A stretch of DNA of 8,047 nt from Roseovarius sp. (lineage in GTDB: Bacteria; Pseudomonadota; Alphaproteobacteria; Rhodobacterales; Rhodobacteraceae), in contig JALQUE010000025.1 of the NCBI GenBank assembly GCA_023260815.1, positions 1 to 8,047 of the forward strand. Reading direction: 5' to 3'. This document shows, piece after piece, positions 1 through 6,877 of this stretch; positions within the stretch are counted from its first letter, which is position 1, and the number at the start of each line of letters is the position of its first letter. Both the position numbers and the translations under genes were made by a program. The notes beneath the pieces are model-generated. The model worked only from the letters and a program-made list of their open reading frames with translations, was not told where the DNA came from and searched no databases.

Positions 1-257
1 TTCTCTCCAAGTTCACGGGATCGAGCTATAGCCAGACAAAACCGCAGCAAATAACAGGCCCGAACATCAAAAACACTGACTTCCACCGGAAAAGTGGATG
101 TTTGGGCACTTGACGACAGAAACCCAAGTATTTCTCGTAAAATCAGAAGCTTACAAGAAAAGGCAACAAGATTCAAAAATAATGCTTGACACCGTGCGCA
201 GCAAAAACCGCCCTGTTGCGCATTCATATGCCTCCTTTACAGATGTCATTGAAATAC
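1..257. other. AT-rich stretch beyond the tRNA 3' end, no supported gene
   Basis: I see no convincing gene here. The stretch is about 44% GC by hand count, against about 60-64% in the coding regions. Short open frames run in from the left edge: frame 1 stops at 52-54 and frame 3 at 111-113. Neither tail resembles a family I know, though either could be the last residues of a gene outside the window. A weak hairpin (TCCAC at 82-86 pairing with GTGGA at 94-98, seven-base loop) lies in it. The stretch sits immediately beyond the 3' end of a tRNA gene, a common entry site for integrative elements, but no integrase or duplicated tRNA end is visible. Confidence 0.5.
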
Positions 258-334
258 TGGCGATCCCGCGAGGACTCGAACCCCGAACCTGCTGATTAGA
301 AGTCAGCTGCTCTATCCAGTTGAGCTACGGGACC
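258..334 (-). tRNA. tRNA-Arg (anticodon UCU)
   Basis: The minus strand folds into a complete cloverleaf of 77 bases including an encoded CCA end (the complement of TGG at 258-260). The acceptor stem pairs GGTCCCG with CGGGATC (one G-U pair) and the discriminator base is G. The anticodon stem GCTGA/TCAGC encloses the loop CTTCTAA, placing TCT at positions 34-36, which reads AGA arginine codons. The D arm (TAGCTC...GAGC) and T arm (CGGGG, TTCGAGT loop, CCTCG) are canonical. The gene lies downstream of the hybrid kinase on the same strand with 62 bases between them and probably has its own promoter. AGA is a rare codon in high-GC genomes, and tRNA genes of this kind are frequent integration targets. 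Confidence 0.97.
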
Positions 335-366
335 GCACGTCGTTCGTTTACCTCTGGTGTGCGCCA

Positions 367-394
367 AGATCAAAGGCAAATGTACCCTTGATCT
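367..394 (-). terminator. hairpin just after the hybrid kinase stop, possible terminator
   Basis: AGATCAAAGG (367-376) pairs with CCCTTGATCT (385-394) around an eight-base loop: seven pairs, one A-C mismatch, then two G-C pairs. It begins two bases past the kinase stop codon on the minus strand, where an operon terminator would lie. No T-tract follows, so it is not a textbook intrinsic terminator; it could stabilise the mRNA 3' end or separate the kinase message from the tRNA gene. Confidence 0.45.
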
Positions 395-396
395 CG

Positions 397-2997
397 TCAG
401 GTGACGCGCGCGAGGCTCAGCGCCTTCCGACAGTCCCGCAGCTCTGTGGTGATCTTTTCGCGTTGGGCGTCCAGACTGGCCAAGTCGCCCTGCTCGGCGG
501 CGCGTTCAGCTGCCAGAAGATGACCTGACAAACTGCTCAAGCCAACCACCGCGGTCGAGCCTGCCGCCTTGTGCAACTGATCGATCAGCCCCTCGGGCAC
601 ATCGCGCAACCTTTCGGACTGGACAATCTCGGGCGGGATATCCGCCAATGCCGCAGTCATCAGCTCGCGCGCCTTGGCCTGTCCGAACATCGGCTCCAGC
701 GCATCCAGCACGCTGATATAATGCGACGCGGTCACGTCCGGTTGATGACGGGCAGGCGGCGCGCTGGTGCCTGCGGCGATCGCCAGAAGATCGGCGATAT
801 CGGCGCGTTTTGTGGGTTTGATCAGGACCGCGTCCATCCCTGCCTCGTGCAGTTCCACGGTGCGATCGGGGTCGGACACGGCGGTTACAGCCGCGATGAA
901 AGCCCCGCGCGACAGGCTGGCTTTCCTGATTTTGCGGGTGGCTTCGTCGCCCCGCATCACCGGCATGCTGACATCCATCAGGATCACGTCGAACGCGGTC
1001 TGGGTGGCCGCGTCTATGGCTTCCTGGCCGTTGCTCGCCATCGCGGGCCGGTGCCCCAGGCGCCGGACGATTTCGCACATCAGGCCCAGGTTCACCTCGG
1101 AATCGTCGACCACCAGAACGTTCAGCGCTTTTGTCGTCATGGCAACATCATGGCTGACCGGGGGCGCGGCGGGCTGGGTGTGCTCGGTATGCCGGTCCTT
1201 GGGGGCAGGGCGCAACGGGATCTCAAGGGAAAACCGGCTGCCCTGGCCCGGCGCACTATCCAGCGCAAGGGTGCCGCCCAGATGCTGCACGGCGATCCGC
1301 ACGATCGGCAGGCCCAGCCCGGTGCCCTGCGGCCCGAACAGTTCGCCCGGACGACCGGTTTCGAACTCCCGGAAAATCCGCTCGTGATCCTCGGGGGCGA
1401 TACCCGGCCCGTTGTCGATCACATGGACCGTCAGCTTCCCGTCGCCCGTGTCCTGATCGACAAAGGTCAGGTGCAGATCGACCCGGCCCTCGCGGGTGAA
1501 TTTCAACGCGTTGCCGACAAGGTTGTAAAGCGCCCGCGAAAATGCACCCGGTGATCCCATATAGCTTTCTTCGGCGCCGGCCCCGGTGATCTGCAGATCG
1601 AGGATGTTGCCGTTTTCCCGCGCCAGCGGTGACAACTCTCCGGCGATTTCGTGCGCAATTCCGGCAGGTTTGAAGGTTTCGCCCTCGTCTCGCCGCTCGC
1701 CCAGCCGGGTGATGTCCAGCACGTTGTTGATCTGCTCCAGCGCGCGGTCGCTGCAATCCAGTGCGGTGCGCAGCAAGTCCCGATCTTCCTGGGGAAGATG
1801 GTCGGCGTCGATCAACTCAAGCGAGGCGGTGACGCCATGCAACGGCGTCCGCATCTCATGGCTCATCGTGGCGAGGAACATCGTCTTGGCATCGGCGTGC
1901 CGCTCTGCCTCGTCTCGCGCCTCGCGCAGCTTGTTCTCGGCCGCCACAATATCCGAGATATCGCGGATGAACCCGATCAGAATGGGGTTCCCATCAAGAT
2001 CGGTGTCCGTGGCGATCGACAGTTCCGCCTGAAAATTCGATCCGTCCGCCCGCCGCGCATCCAGCCGCACAGGCCCGGCGCCGATAAGCTTTTTCTTCCC
2101 TGTGGTCTTGAAGCGGTGCATCCCGGCTTCGTGCCTGTCTCGCATATGATCGGGGACCATCAGATCGGCGATATTCTGGCCAAGCATGTCATCGGCCGGC
2201 ATTCGGAAAATGTCGCTTGCCGCTGCGTTTGCCAGCAGAACGCGCCCATCCAGATCGGTGACCACCACCGCATTCAGTGTCGCCTGTATCACCTTCGTGA
2301 TCGTACCAGATGCGCGATGCATCCAGGCCGTGTGCTTTTCAAGCTCGCGCCACAATCGTGCGGCCAGCAGCGAGGCGCTGATCATCAGCACCAAAAGAAA
2401 TAAGCTCTGTAGCCAGAAGCGCTGTAGATGCATCTTCTCAAGCGTGCGTGCGGTCTTGGTCTCTCCGACTTGATATTGCAGCGATTGTGTCGTCACGTTC
2501 CGGATAAGATCCGCGTGGTTTTGCAAGTCTTTCGTAAAGGCAAGAACCTGGTTCCGGTCCGGTGCCGTGATGGCGTCGATCGTCTCGGTCAGGCTGCTCC
2601 GCGCCTTGCGGAGTCGGTCCAGCGCCGCCACCAGATCGCCGGGCAGATCATGGCGCGTCATCGCCGCCAGCACGGTATCCACGCGACTGTAGAAAATGTC
2701 GAACTTGAACCTGACGTCGTCGAAAGCCTCGGTGCTCGGGAGCTCCTCCAGATCGGGTCCAAGCGTGTTGATGATGTAGCCATTCGCGGCCAGCAGGATC
2801 GCCTTGTAGTCCACGTCCAGCTGCGCGATCAGCCAGCCCATGTTGTCTGAATCAGCGGCTCTGACGGCATCGATCCGGTCACGCAGCGACTGCGCGCTGA
2901 TCACCAGCGCGATGCAGGTCAGCACCAGAAAGACCAGCAGCACGATCGCGACCGACCGTTTGGGGCTGATATAGGGGGTGGCTAGGCCCTTCTGCAT
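397..2997 (-). CDS. hybrid sensor histidine kinase with PAS, receiver and Hpt domains
   Basis: An 866-residue inner-membrane kinase able to run a full internal His-Asp-His phosphorelay. Residues 14-35 and 192-213 are hydrophobic membrane segments enclosing a mostly helical extracytoplasmic domain of about 155 residues that I cannot assign to a family. A PAS domain follows (about 230-350, ending GFIRDIS), then a coiled linker and HisKA with phospho-acceptor His380 in MSHEMRTPLHG. The HATPase shows the N box (NLVGNALKFT), G1 (DNGPGIAPED), F box (FREFE) and G2 (GTGLGLPI). The receiver (about 625-735) has Asp631/Asp632, phospho-acceptor Asp665 in LMDVSMP, Thr705 and Lys727. The C-terminal Hpt has His809 in LHKAAGSTAVVG. 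The order resembles ArcB but with a larger periplasmic loop. The start ATG has GAGGAG 13 bases upstream, inside the end of the preceding gene, so translation is probably coupled. The likely target is the divergent NarL-type regulator. The signal is unknown. Confidence 0.95.
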   Translation of the reverse strand: MQKGLATPYISPKRSVAIVLLVFLVLTCIALVISAQSLRDRIDAVRAADSDNMGWLIAQLDVDYKAILLAANGYIINTLGPDLEELPSTEAFDDVRFKFDIFYSRVDTVLAAMTRHDLPGDLVAALDRLRKARSSLTETIDAITAPDRNQVLAFTKDLQNHADLIRNVTTQSLQYQVGETKTARTLEKMHLQRFWLQSLFLLVLMISASLLAARLWRELEKHTAWMHRASGTITKVIQATLNAVVVTDLDGRVLLANAAASDIFRMPADDMLGQNIADLMVPDHMRDRHEAGMHRFKTTGKKKLIGAGPVRLDARRADGSNFQAELSIATDTDLDGNPILIGFIRDISDIVAAENKLREARDEAERHADAKTMFLATMSHEMRTPLHGVTASLELIDADHLPQEDRDLLRTALDCSDRALEQINNVLDITRLGERRDEGETFKPAGIAHEIAGELSPLARENGNILDLQITGAGAEESYMGSPGAFSRALYNLVGNALKFTREGRVDLHLTFVDQDTGDGKLTVHVIDNGPGIAPEDHERIFREFETGRPGELFGPQGTGLGLPIVRIAVQHLGGTLALDSAPGQGSRFSLEIPLRPAPKDRHTEHTQPAAPPVSHDVAMTTKALNVLVVDDSEVNLGLMCEIVRRLGHRPAMASNGQEAIDAATQTAFDVILMDVSMPVMRGDEATRKIRKASLSRGAFIAAVTAVSDPDRTVELHEAGMDAVLIKPTKRADIADLLAIAAGTSAPPARHQPDVTASHYISVLDALEPMFGQAKARELMTAALADIPPEIVQSERLRDVPEGLIDQLHKAAGSTAVVGLSSLSGHLLAAERAAEQGDLASLDAQREKITTELRDCRKALSLARVT

Positions 2998-3007
2998 CAG
3001 GGCTTTT

Positions 3008-3502
3008 TCACTCCTCGCTGATTTGGATTTGGGTCAACTGCCAGATGCTGTAGGCGTAGATAAGTTCGGATTGGAATCTTGGTTCGGAATCGTAGGGGAA
3101 TACGACCCAAAGCGGGCCCTTGTCGCGGATACCGAAGGCTTTGCCGTCGATCCTGTTGGCGATAATCGGATATTTACCGTCGATCGCGTCCCTCGGAAGC
3201 GACACCTTGTAATTATTTGCCGCCACCAGCTGCAGATCGCCGGGACCAGCGCCCACCGCGTCCAGCACGGATTTGAGGGATGGACCGCTGAATGTGCTGA
3301 CGCCTTCCGACCAAATCGTCCCGGTGGCAAATTCCACGGTTGGCAAGGCCGCAAGATCGGCGTCTGAAAAAGAAACAGGCTCGGTGCCGTCGACCGCGCC
3401 TGAAACTGTCAGAACCGTCTCTTCGGCTTGTGCTGTTGCTGCTGCGCCCCATGCCAGCAAGGCGCCAAGGACGGTCGCCATAAATGAACGTCTCACAATC
3501 AT
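3008..3502 (-). CDS. secreted molybdopterin-oxidoreductase-fold protein, probable sensor partner
   Basis: A 164-residue exported protein. Residues 1-26 form a classical signal peptide (RR near the start, hydrophobic core, cleavage predicted after AQA), leaving a mature domain of about 138 residues in the periplasm. The mature part resembles the short proteins annotated as oxidoreductase molybdopterin-binding (sulfite-oxidase fold, the group I know as COG3915): TVSGAVDGT near its start, a central FSGPSLKSVLDAVGA, and RDKGPLWVVFPYDSEP followed by IYAYSIWQL near the end. The protein contains no cysteine, so the thiolate ligand of sulfite-oxidase enzymes is absent and catalysis of that kind is unlikely. 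It is the first gene of the operon, 10 bases before the hybrid kinase. GAAGGA (minus strand, 3514-3509) sits six bases before the ATG. I infer a role in ligand or redox sensing for the kinase; that role is untested. Confidence 0.85.
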   Translation of the reverse strand: MIVRRSFMATVLGALLAWGAAATAQAEETVLTVSGAVDGTEPVSFSDADLAALPTVEFATGTIWSEGVSTFSGPSLKSVLDAVGAGPGDLQLVAANNYKVSLPRDAIDGKYPIIANRIDGKAFGIRDKGPLWVVFPYDSEPRFQSELIYAYSIWQLTQIQISEE

Positions 3503-3769
3503 GATCTATCCTTCTCAATCTGAGTAAAATAATTATGGGCAAAGTCAGGCCCGATATAGCAGGCCATCAAAAGATGCCACAATATTATCAAGAGATAGTC
3601 ACACGTGTCTTTCGTTCATGGTGTAATTTGCTCTTGCGGAAGGTCGGTTCTAAATAGTTATTCGGTGAGCATAAGTTTGTCATGGTGTCGGTTTCAAAAC
3701 GCCGGGCACTTTGAATTGGTTCAGTAACGGTATTGGAGTTTCAAGAAGTATATAAACAAGGGGTATAGT
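3503..3769. promoter_or_regulatory. divergent intergenic region between kinase operon and NarL-type regulator
   Basis: This 267-base, AT-rich spacer (about 41% GC) must hold the promoters for the minus-strand sensor/kinase operon and the plus-strand regulator. I could not fix a convincing -35/-10 pair for either direction. Visible marks are an eight-base palindrome ACACGTGT at 3601-3608 and two copies of CATGGTGT at 3617-3624 and 3681-3688, 64 bases apart. These are candidate operator pieces for autoregulation by the neighbouring NarL-type protein, which is inference only. Confidence 0.5.
3758..3763 (+). promoter_or_regulatory. ribosome binding site fixing a GTG start
   Basis: AAGGGG lies six bases before the GTG at 3770-3772. 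An overlapping GTG at 3768-3770 runs straight into TGA, so only the second GTG opens the response-regulator frame. No ATG lies close by in that frame. Confidence 0.7.
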
Positions 3770-4423
3770 GTGAATTATTCCGTAGCGTCAGATCGGGTGA
3801 AGTCGGATACGACAAGAGTTCTTCTTGCCGATGATCATACCCTGATTGCACAGGCCGTCGCTAGTGTTCTGATGGAAAACGGGCGCTTCGTCGTCGATAC
3901 CGTCGAAAACCTGCCCGATGCGATTGCCGCAATGAGCGATGGGCCGGGCTACGATCTGGTCATGCTGGACCTGCGGATGCCCGGTGTCAAAGGTCTCGAC
4001 AGTCTCAAGCGCGTCATCGACATGGGGAGCGCTGCGCGGATCACCCTGTTCACCGCCAATGCCGACCGTCATATCGTCAAGCGCGCGATCGAACTGGGCG
4101 TGCATGGTGTCATCCAAAAGACGATGCCCCTCAATTCCTTGGAAAGCGTGTTGCGGCTGATCCTGTCCGGTCAGACCTTTCTGCCCTCCTCGGTGATCGA
4201 AGCCCCGGCAAGCGGCCCGGATGGCGACGATCTGACCGAAATCGAGCTGCTGATCCTCAAATTCGCCGCCGAAGGCATGACCAACAAAAGCATCGCCAGT
4301 CAGGTCGGCCTGAACGAGACGACGGTCAAGATGCATATGCGCGCCATCTGCCGCAAGCTCGAGGCGACGAACCGGGTGCAGGCTGTTGTCATCGCCCGCA
4401 ACAATGCGTTGATCGACTTCTGA
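3770..4423 (+). CDS. NarL/LuxR-family response regulator
   Basis: A 217-residue cytoplasmic DNA-binding response regulator. The receiver (about residues 15-130) has the acidic pair Asp21/Asp22, phospho-acceptor Asp67 in VMLDLRMPG, switch Thr95 and Lys117. A short linker leads to a LuxR-type helix-turn-helix at about 152-215, with GMTNKSIASQVGLNETTVKMHM and CRKLEATNRVQAV matching the family's recognition and dimer helices. The usual RERE after the first LT is replaced by EIEL, a mild divergence. Translation starts at GTG with AAGGGG six bases upstream. It is divergent from the Hpt-bearing hybrid kinase, the likeliest phosphate donor, and converges on the second kinase pair. It is the only DNA-binding regulator in the window, so it probably sets the transcriptional response of this locus; its regulon cannot be read from here. 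Confidence 0.95.
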   Translation: MNYSVASDRVKSDTTRVLLADDHTLIAQAVASVLMENGRFVVDTVENLPDAIAAMSDGPGYDLVMLDLRMPGVKGLDSLKRVIDMGSAARITLFTANADRHIVKRAIELGVHGVIQKTMPLNSLESVLRLILSGQTFLPSSVIEAPASGPDGDDLTEIELLILKFAAEGMTNKSIASQVGLNETTVKMHMRAICRKLEATNRVQAVVIARNNALIDF

Positions 4424-4466
4424 TCGCTTGTGTCCGGGCGGTCGGAAACGTGGCTCGGATCGGCCC

Positions 4467-4481
4467 TTCACTTTCAGTGAA
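4467..4481 (+). terminator. small hairpin after the NarL-type regulator
   Basis: TTCACT (4467-4472) and AGTGAA (4476-4481) form a perfect six-base stem with a three-base loop, 43 bases past the regulator stop. No T-run follows. It is a possible weak terminator between convergent genes. Confidence 0.3.
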
Positions 4482-4506
4482 TTCAGCGGTGTCGTGCCGT
4501 CATTCG

Positions 4507-4531
4507 GCCTGACGCGTCGATATCGTCAGGC
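4507..4531 (-). terminator. hairpin overlapping the stop of the stand-alone receiver gene
   Basis: GCCTGACG (4507-4514) and CGTCAGGC (4524-4531) form a perfect eight-base stem around a nine-base loop. The stem includes the TGA stop (minus strand, 4528-4526) of the receiver gene and lies between two convergent genes, so it could act in both directions. It has no T-tract. Confidence 0.4.
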
Positions 4532-4927
4532 GTCCGGCCCCTTTGCGGTGTGGTCAAGCAACCCCAGAAGCCTGTCCACCTGTTCGGAATCGAACGGCTT
4601 GCGCAGCACGGCGTTCATGCCGGCCTCAAGACACATCTGCTGTTCCTTGTGGCTGGTATGCGCGGTCAGGGCCACCACTGGCAACTGGTTGCTGGCATCA
4701 TCGCTGCGAATGCGGCGCGTCGTTTCCAGGCCGTCCATGCCCGGCATGCTCAGGTCCATCAGCACAACGTCGAAGGTTTCATCCTTGACCAGATCCAGCG
4801 CCTCTGGCCCGCTTGCGGCCTCGACCACGCGGTAATTGCGGCGTTCCATCAGAACGCGGACAACCATTCGGTTGATCTCGTCGTCATCGACGACAAGGAT
4901 ATTGCGCCGATTGCTCACCGACACCAT
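4526..4927 (-). CDS. stand-alone receiver (CheY-like response regulator)
   Basis: A 133-residue single-domain receiver with no output domain. The acidic residues Asp14-Asp16 (ILVVDDDE), phospho-acceptor Asp58 in VLMDLSMPGMDG, Thr88 in VALTAH and Lys110 in LRKPF are all present, so it should accept phosphate. Its sequence style (MDGLETTRRIR, a cysteine just before EAGMNAVL) is that of receivers usually fused to hybrid kinases. I chose the ATG at 4927 because the receiver fold begins just after it; the open frame reaches back to 5203, but those extra residues overlap the kinase gene and look like shadow translation. The gene follows the kinase stop by 28 bases in another frame and has no clear Shine-Dalgarno, suggesting coupled translation. 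Its probable donor is the upstream kinase; its target may be a protein partner. Confidence 0.9.
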   Translation of the reverse strand: MVSVSNRRNILVVDDDEINRMVVRVLMERRNYRVVEAASGPEALDLVKDETFDVVLMDLSMPGMDGLETTRRIRSDDASNQLPVVALTAHTSHKEQQMCLEAGMNAVLRKPFDSEQVDRLLGLLDHTAKGPDA

Positions 4928-4955
4928 GCGCCGGCCAATCGCGTCGCTCGAGGGG

Positions 4956-6815
4956 TTATGCCAACTCGATGGGGGTCCATATCTCAAACCGCGTTCCTTC
5001 GTGAAGTGTGCTTGCGCAGGTGATGCGGCCTCCGAATTTGTTTGCGATGGCCTGCGCAACGGACAGCCCGATGCCCATTCCGCGATACGATCTTGTAAAG
5101 GATGATTCAACCTGTTCGAACGGCATGAAAATACGCTCCAGCTGCGCCTCATCGATCCCGATCCCGGTATCGCTGATCGCCACCTTAAGCCATTTTCGAT
5201 CATCCTGCTGGAAAATTTCCGAATGCAGCGTAATGCTGCCCTGCTTGGTGAACTTGATCGCGTTTTCCATGATCTTCGCGATCATCTGCGACACGCGCGC
5301 CGGGTCCGATACGATCAGCGTGCTGCCATCGCCAAGTCCCGTGCGGCGAAACTCCAGCCCGGCTGTTCCGGCAAGGTTTTCGTAAAGCGCCTCCATGTCC
5401 CGCATCTGGGCGTCGATGTCGAATGTCACCGGATCAAGCCGGATCGACTCGGTCGTGCCTTCGGCGTAATCCACCATGTGATCGACCAGCGCGTTCAACT
5501 CTTTTGCCGATGACCACGCCACGTCCAGATAACGGTCACGGTCGACATCGTCCTTTTGCTCGCGGCAGATCGTCAGCATGCCCACCACACCGCTCAGCGG
5601 TGTGCGCAGCTCATGACCGGCAATCACCAGAAAGTCGCTCTTGCGCTTGTTCTCTTCCTCTTCCAGCCGCAGCGCCTCGCGCAGCTTGTTGTCCGAACTG
5701 CGCACGCGATGGATCATCGTCTTGAGCGACTCGTTGAGTTGCCACATCTCGGTCGAGGAGCGTTCCTCGTCGGGGAGGTTGACGGTATAATCCCCGTCGC
5801 TGATCTTGCGGCTGATCTCGGTGAAATCCCGGACCGGACGGGCAAGCCGGCGTGACACCGCCCATCCCGCACCCCCCAGAAGGGCCGCCATCGCCACGGC
5901 CAGAAGATAGGATTTCGACAAGCTGCCATTCACCGCGTCCGACAATTCATAGATCGGCTGCGGAACCATGACGGGCCAGCCTGTCTCGGGAACAAAGGTG
6001 ATCCCCGCGATCATGTCCATTTGCATGGGCGGCGAAAAGAACATCTCGACGCCGGTCTCGCGGTTCAGCATCCGCCGTACCGCCGAAATCCCCGAGGCAT
6101 CGACCATGTTTTCCTCGACCCGGGCTGACGGGTGCGCGATCGCGCGCCCGAACTGATCGAAGATCGCCGAATGTCCGAATTCGCCAAAGGCGATGGCCCG
6201 CTGAACCGCCTTGATATAGTCGGTCTTCAGATAGCCGATCACCAGCCGCTGATCGGCAAGCTCATACCCCAGGATGAAATACTTTCCGTCCCCGATCTGC
6301 TGCAGCCCCGAGATTTGAACCCCGCCAAGCGCCGTGTTGGTGCCCGCCCGCAGATCATCCAGAACCGCTTGCTCCGGTAGGGGCAGGTCCGAGCCCAGCC
6401 TGTTCGGCGGGGGCGTGTCCGCGGCGAAGGTCGGCAACAGAACCATGCTCTCTACGTTCAGCGATTCCAGCAACGACAGATGGGCATCCCGCGTTGCTTC
6501 GCTGTTGTTGTTGCTGACTTCGATGGCCGCATGGGCAAAAATGCGCGCAACATCCGTGACATAGCGCGACAGCGACAACGAAACGTTCTGCGCGATCACA
6601 AGATGCTTTTCCTGCGTCCGCTCGATCTCGGTGTTCATGAAGGTGCGGTAGTTCCACAACTGGATCACCAGTGCGAAGACCAGAATTGCAGCCAGAACCA
6701 TGACCGCAATCTGCTGCTGCAGAGGCCAGACCCACCCCTTGATACGAGTCTGTTTCGCCGCGCTGCCGGACAGTCCGGGCAGCGCGCGCTCGGGTGTATT
6801 TGCGTGCGCGCTCAC
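4956..6815 (-). CDS. membrane sensor histidine kinase with Cache-like and HAMP domains
   Basis: A 619-residue kinase. After about 33 cytoplasmic residues come membrane segment 1 (about 34-54), a large extracytoplasmic sensor (about 60-295) whose pattern (HSAIFDQFGRAIAHP, then a late GWPVMVPQP) fits double-Cache domains that bind small molecules, and membrane segment 2 (about 303-321). HAMP follows (about 322-376), then a charged coiled linker and HisKA with His401 in AGHELRTPLSG. The HATPase has the N box (Asn518 in MENAIKFT), G1 (Asp549 in SDTGIGID), the F box (FMPFE) and G2 (GMGIGLSVA). It ends naturally after the ATPase with no receiver. Translation starts at GTG with a consensus AGGAGGT just upstream; the next methionine is residue 39, inside membrane segment 1, so a later start is unlikely. 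It is co-transcribed with the stand-alone receiver, its probable substrate. The ligand is unknown. Confidence 0.94.
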   Translation of the reverse strand: MSAHANTPERALPGLSGSAAKQTRIKGWVWPLQQQIAVMVLAAILVFALVIQLWNYRTFMNTEIERTQEKHLVIAQNVSLSLSRYVTDVARIFAHAAIEVSNNNSEATRDAHLSLLESLNVESMVLLPTFAADTPPPNRLGSDLPLPEQAVLDDLRAGTNTALGGVQISGLQQIGDGKYFILGYELADQRLVIGYLKTDYIKAVQRAIAFGEFGHSAIFDQFGRAIAHPSARVEENMVDASGISAVRRMLNRETGVEMFFSPPMQMDMIAGITFVPETGWPVMVPQPIYELSDAVNGSLSKSYLLAVAMAALLGGAGWAVSRRLARPVRDFTEISRKISDGDYTVNLPDEERSSTEMWQLNESLKTMIHRVRSSDNKLREALRLEEEENKRKSDFLVIAGHELRTPLSGVVGMLTICREQKDDVDRDRYLDVAWSSAKELNALVDHMVDYAEGTTESIRLDPVTFDIDAQMRDMEALYENLAGTAGLEFRRTGLGDGSTLIVSDPARVSQMIAKIMENAIKFTKQGSITLHSEIFQQDDRKWLKVAISDTGIGIDEAQLERIFMPFEQVESSFTRSYRGMGIGLSVAQAIANKFGGRITCASTLHEGTRFEIWTPIELA

Positions 6816-6818
6816 GAC

Positions 6819-6825
6819 ACCTCCT
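6819..6825 (-). promoter_or_regulatory. consensus ribosome binding site for a GTG start
   Basis: On the minus strand AGGAGGT precedes the GTG of the second kinase, leaving three bases (GTC) between. The match to anti-Shine-Dalgarno is complete but the spacing is short. It decides the GTG at 6815 over later starts. Confidence 0.7.
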
Positions 6826-6877
6826 GAGGTTTCCTGCGCTGACTATACACCCAAGGGTTTATCGAACCAGTCCCGTT

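Noticed and set aside
98..295. Plus-strand 65-codon open frame
   Set aside because: Its last dozen codons lie antisense inside the tRNA-Arg gene, it has no ribosome site I can see, and the protein resembles nothing known.
571..1554. Plus-strand 327-codon open frame opposite the hybrid kinase
   Set aside because: The opposite strand encodes clear HATPase, REC and Hpt domains; this frame has shadow composition and no family resemblance.
1651..2403. Plus-strand 250-codon open frame opposite the hybrid kinase
   Set aside because: Antisense to PAS and HisKA coding sequence, with no recognisable motif or ribosome site.
3700..3769. Sigma-70 promoter for the NarL-type regulator (TTGAAT at 3711, TATATA near 3751)
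   Set aside because: No pair of boxes had acceptable spacing of 16-18 bases, so I do not call a promoter position.
3788..4471. Minus-strand 227-codon open frame
   Set aside because: Antisense to the NarL-type regulator, whose motifs are unambiguous; the His/Asp/Gly-rich product is a shadow.
4928..5203. Longer N-terminus for the stand-alone receiver
   Set aside because: The extra 92 residues overlap the kinase ATPase-coding region in another frame and show no domain; the receiver begins naturally at the ATG at 4927.
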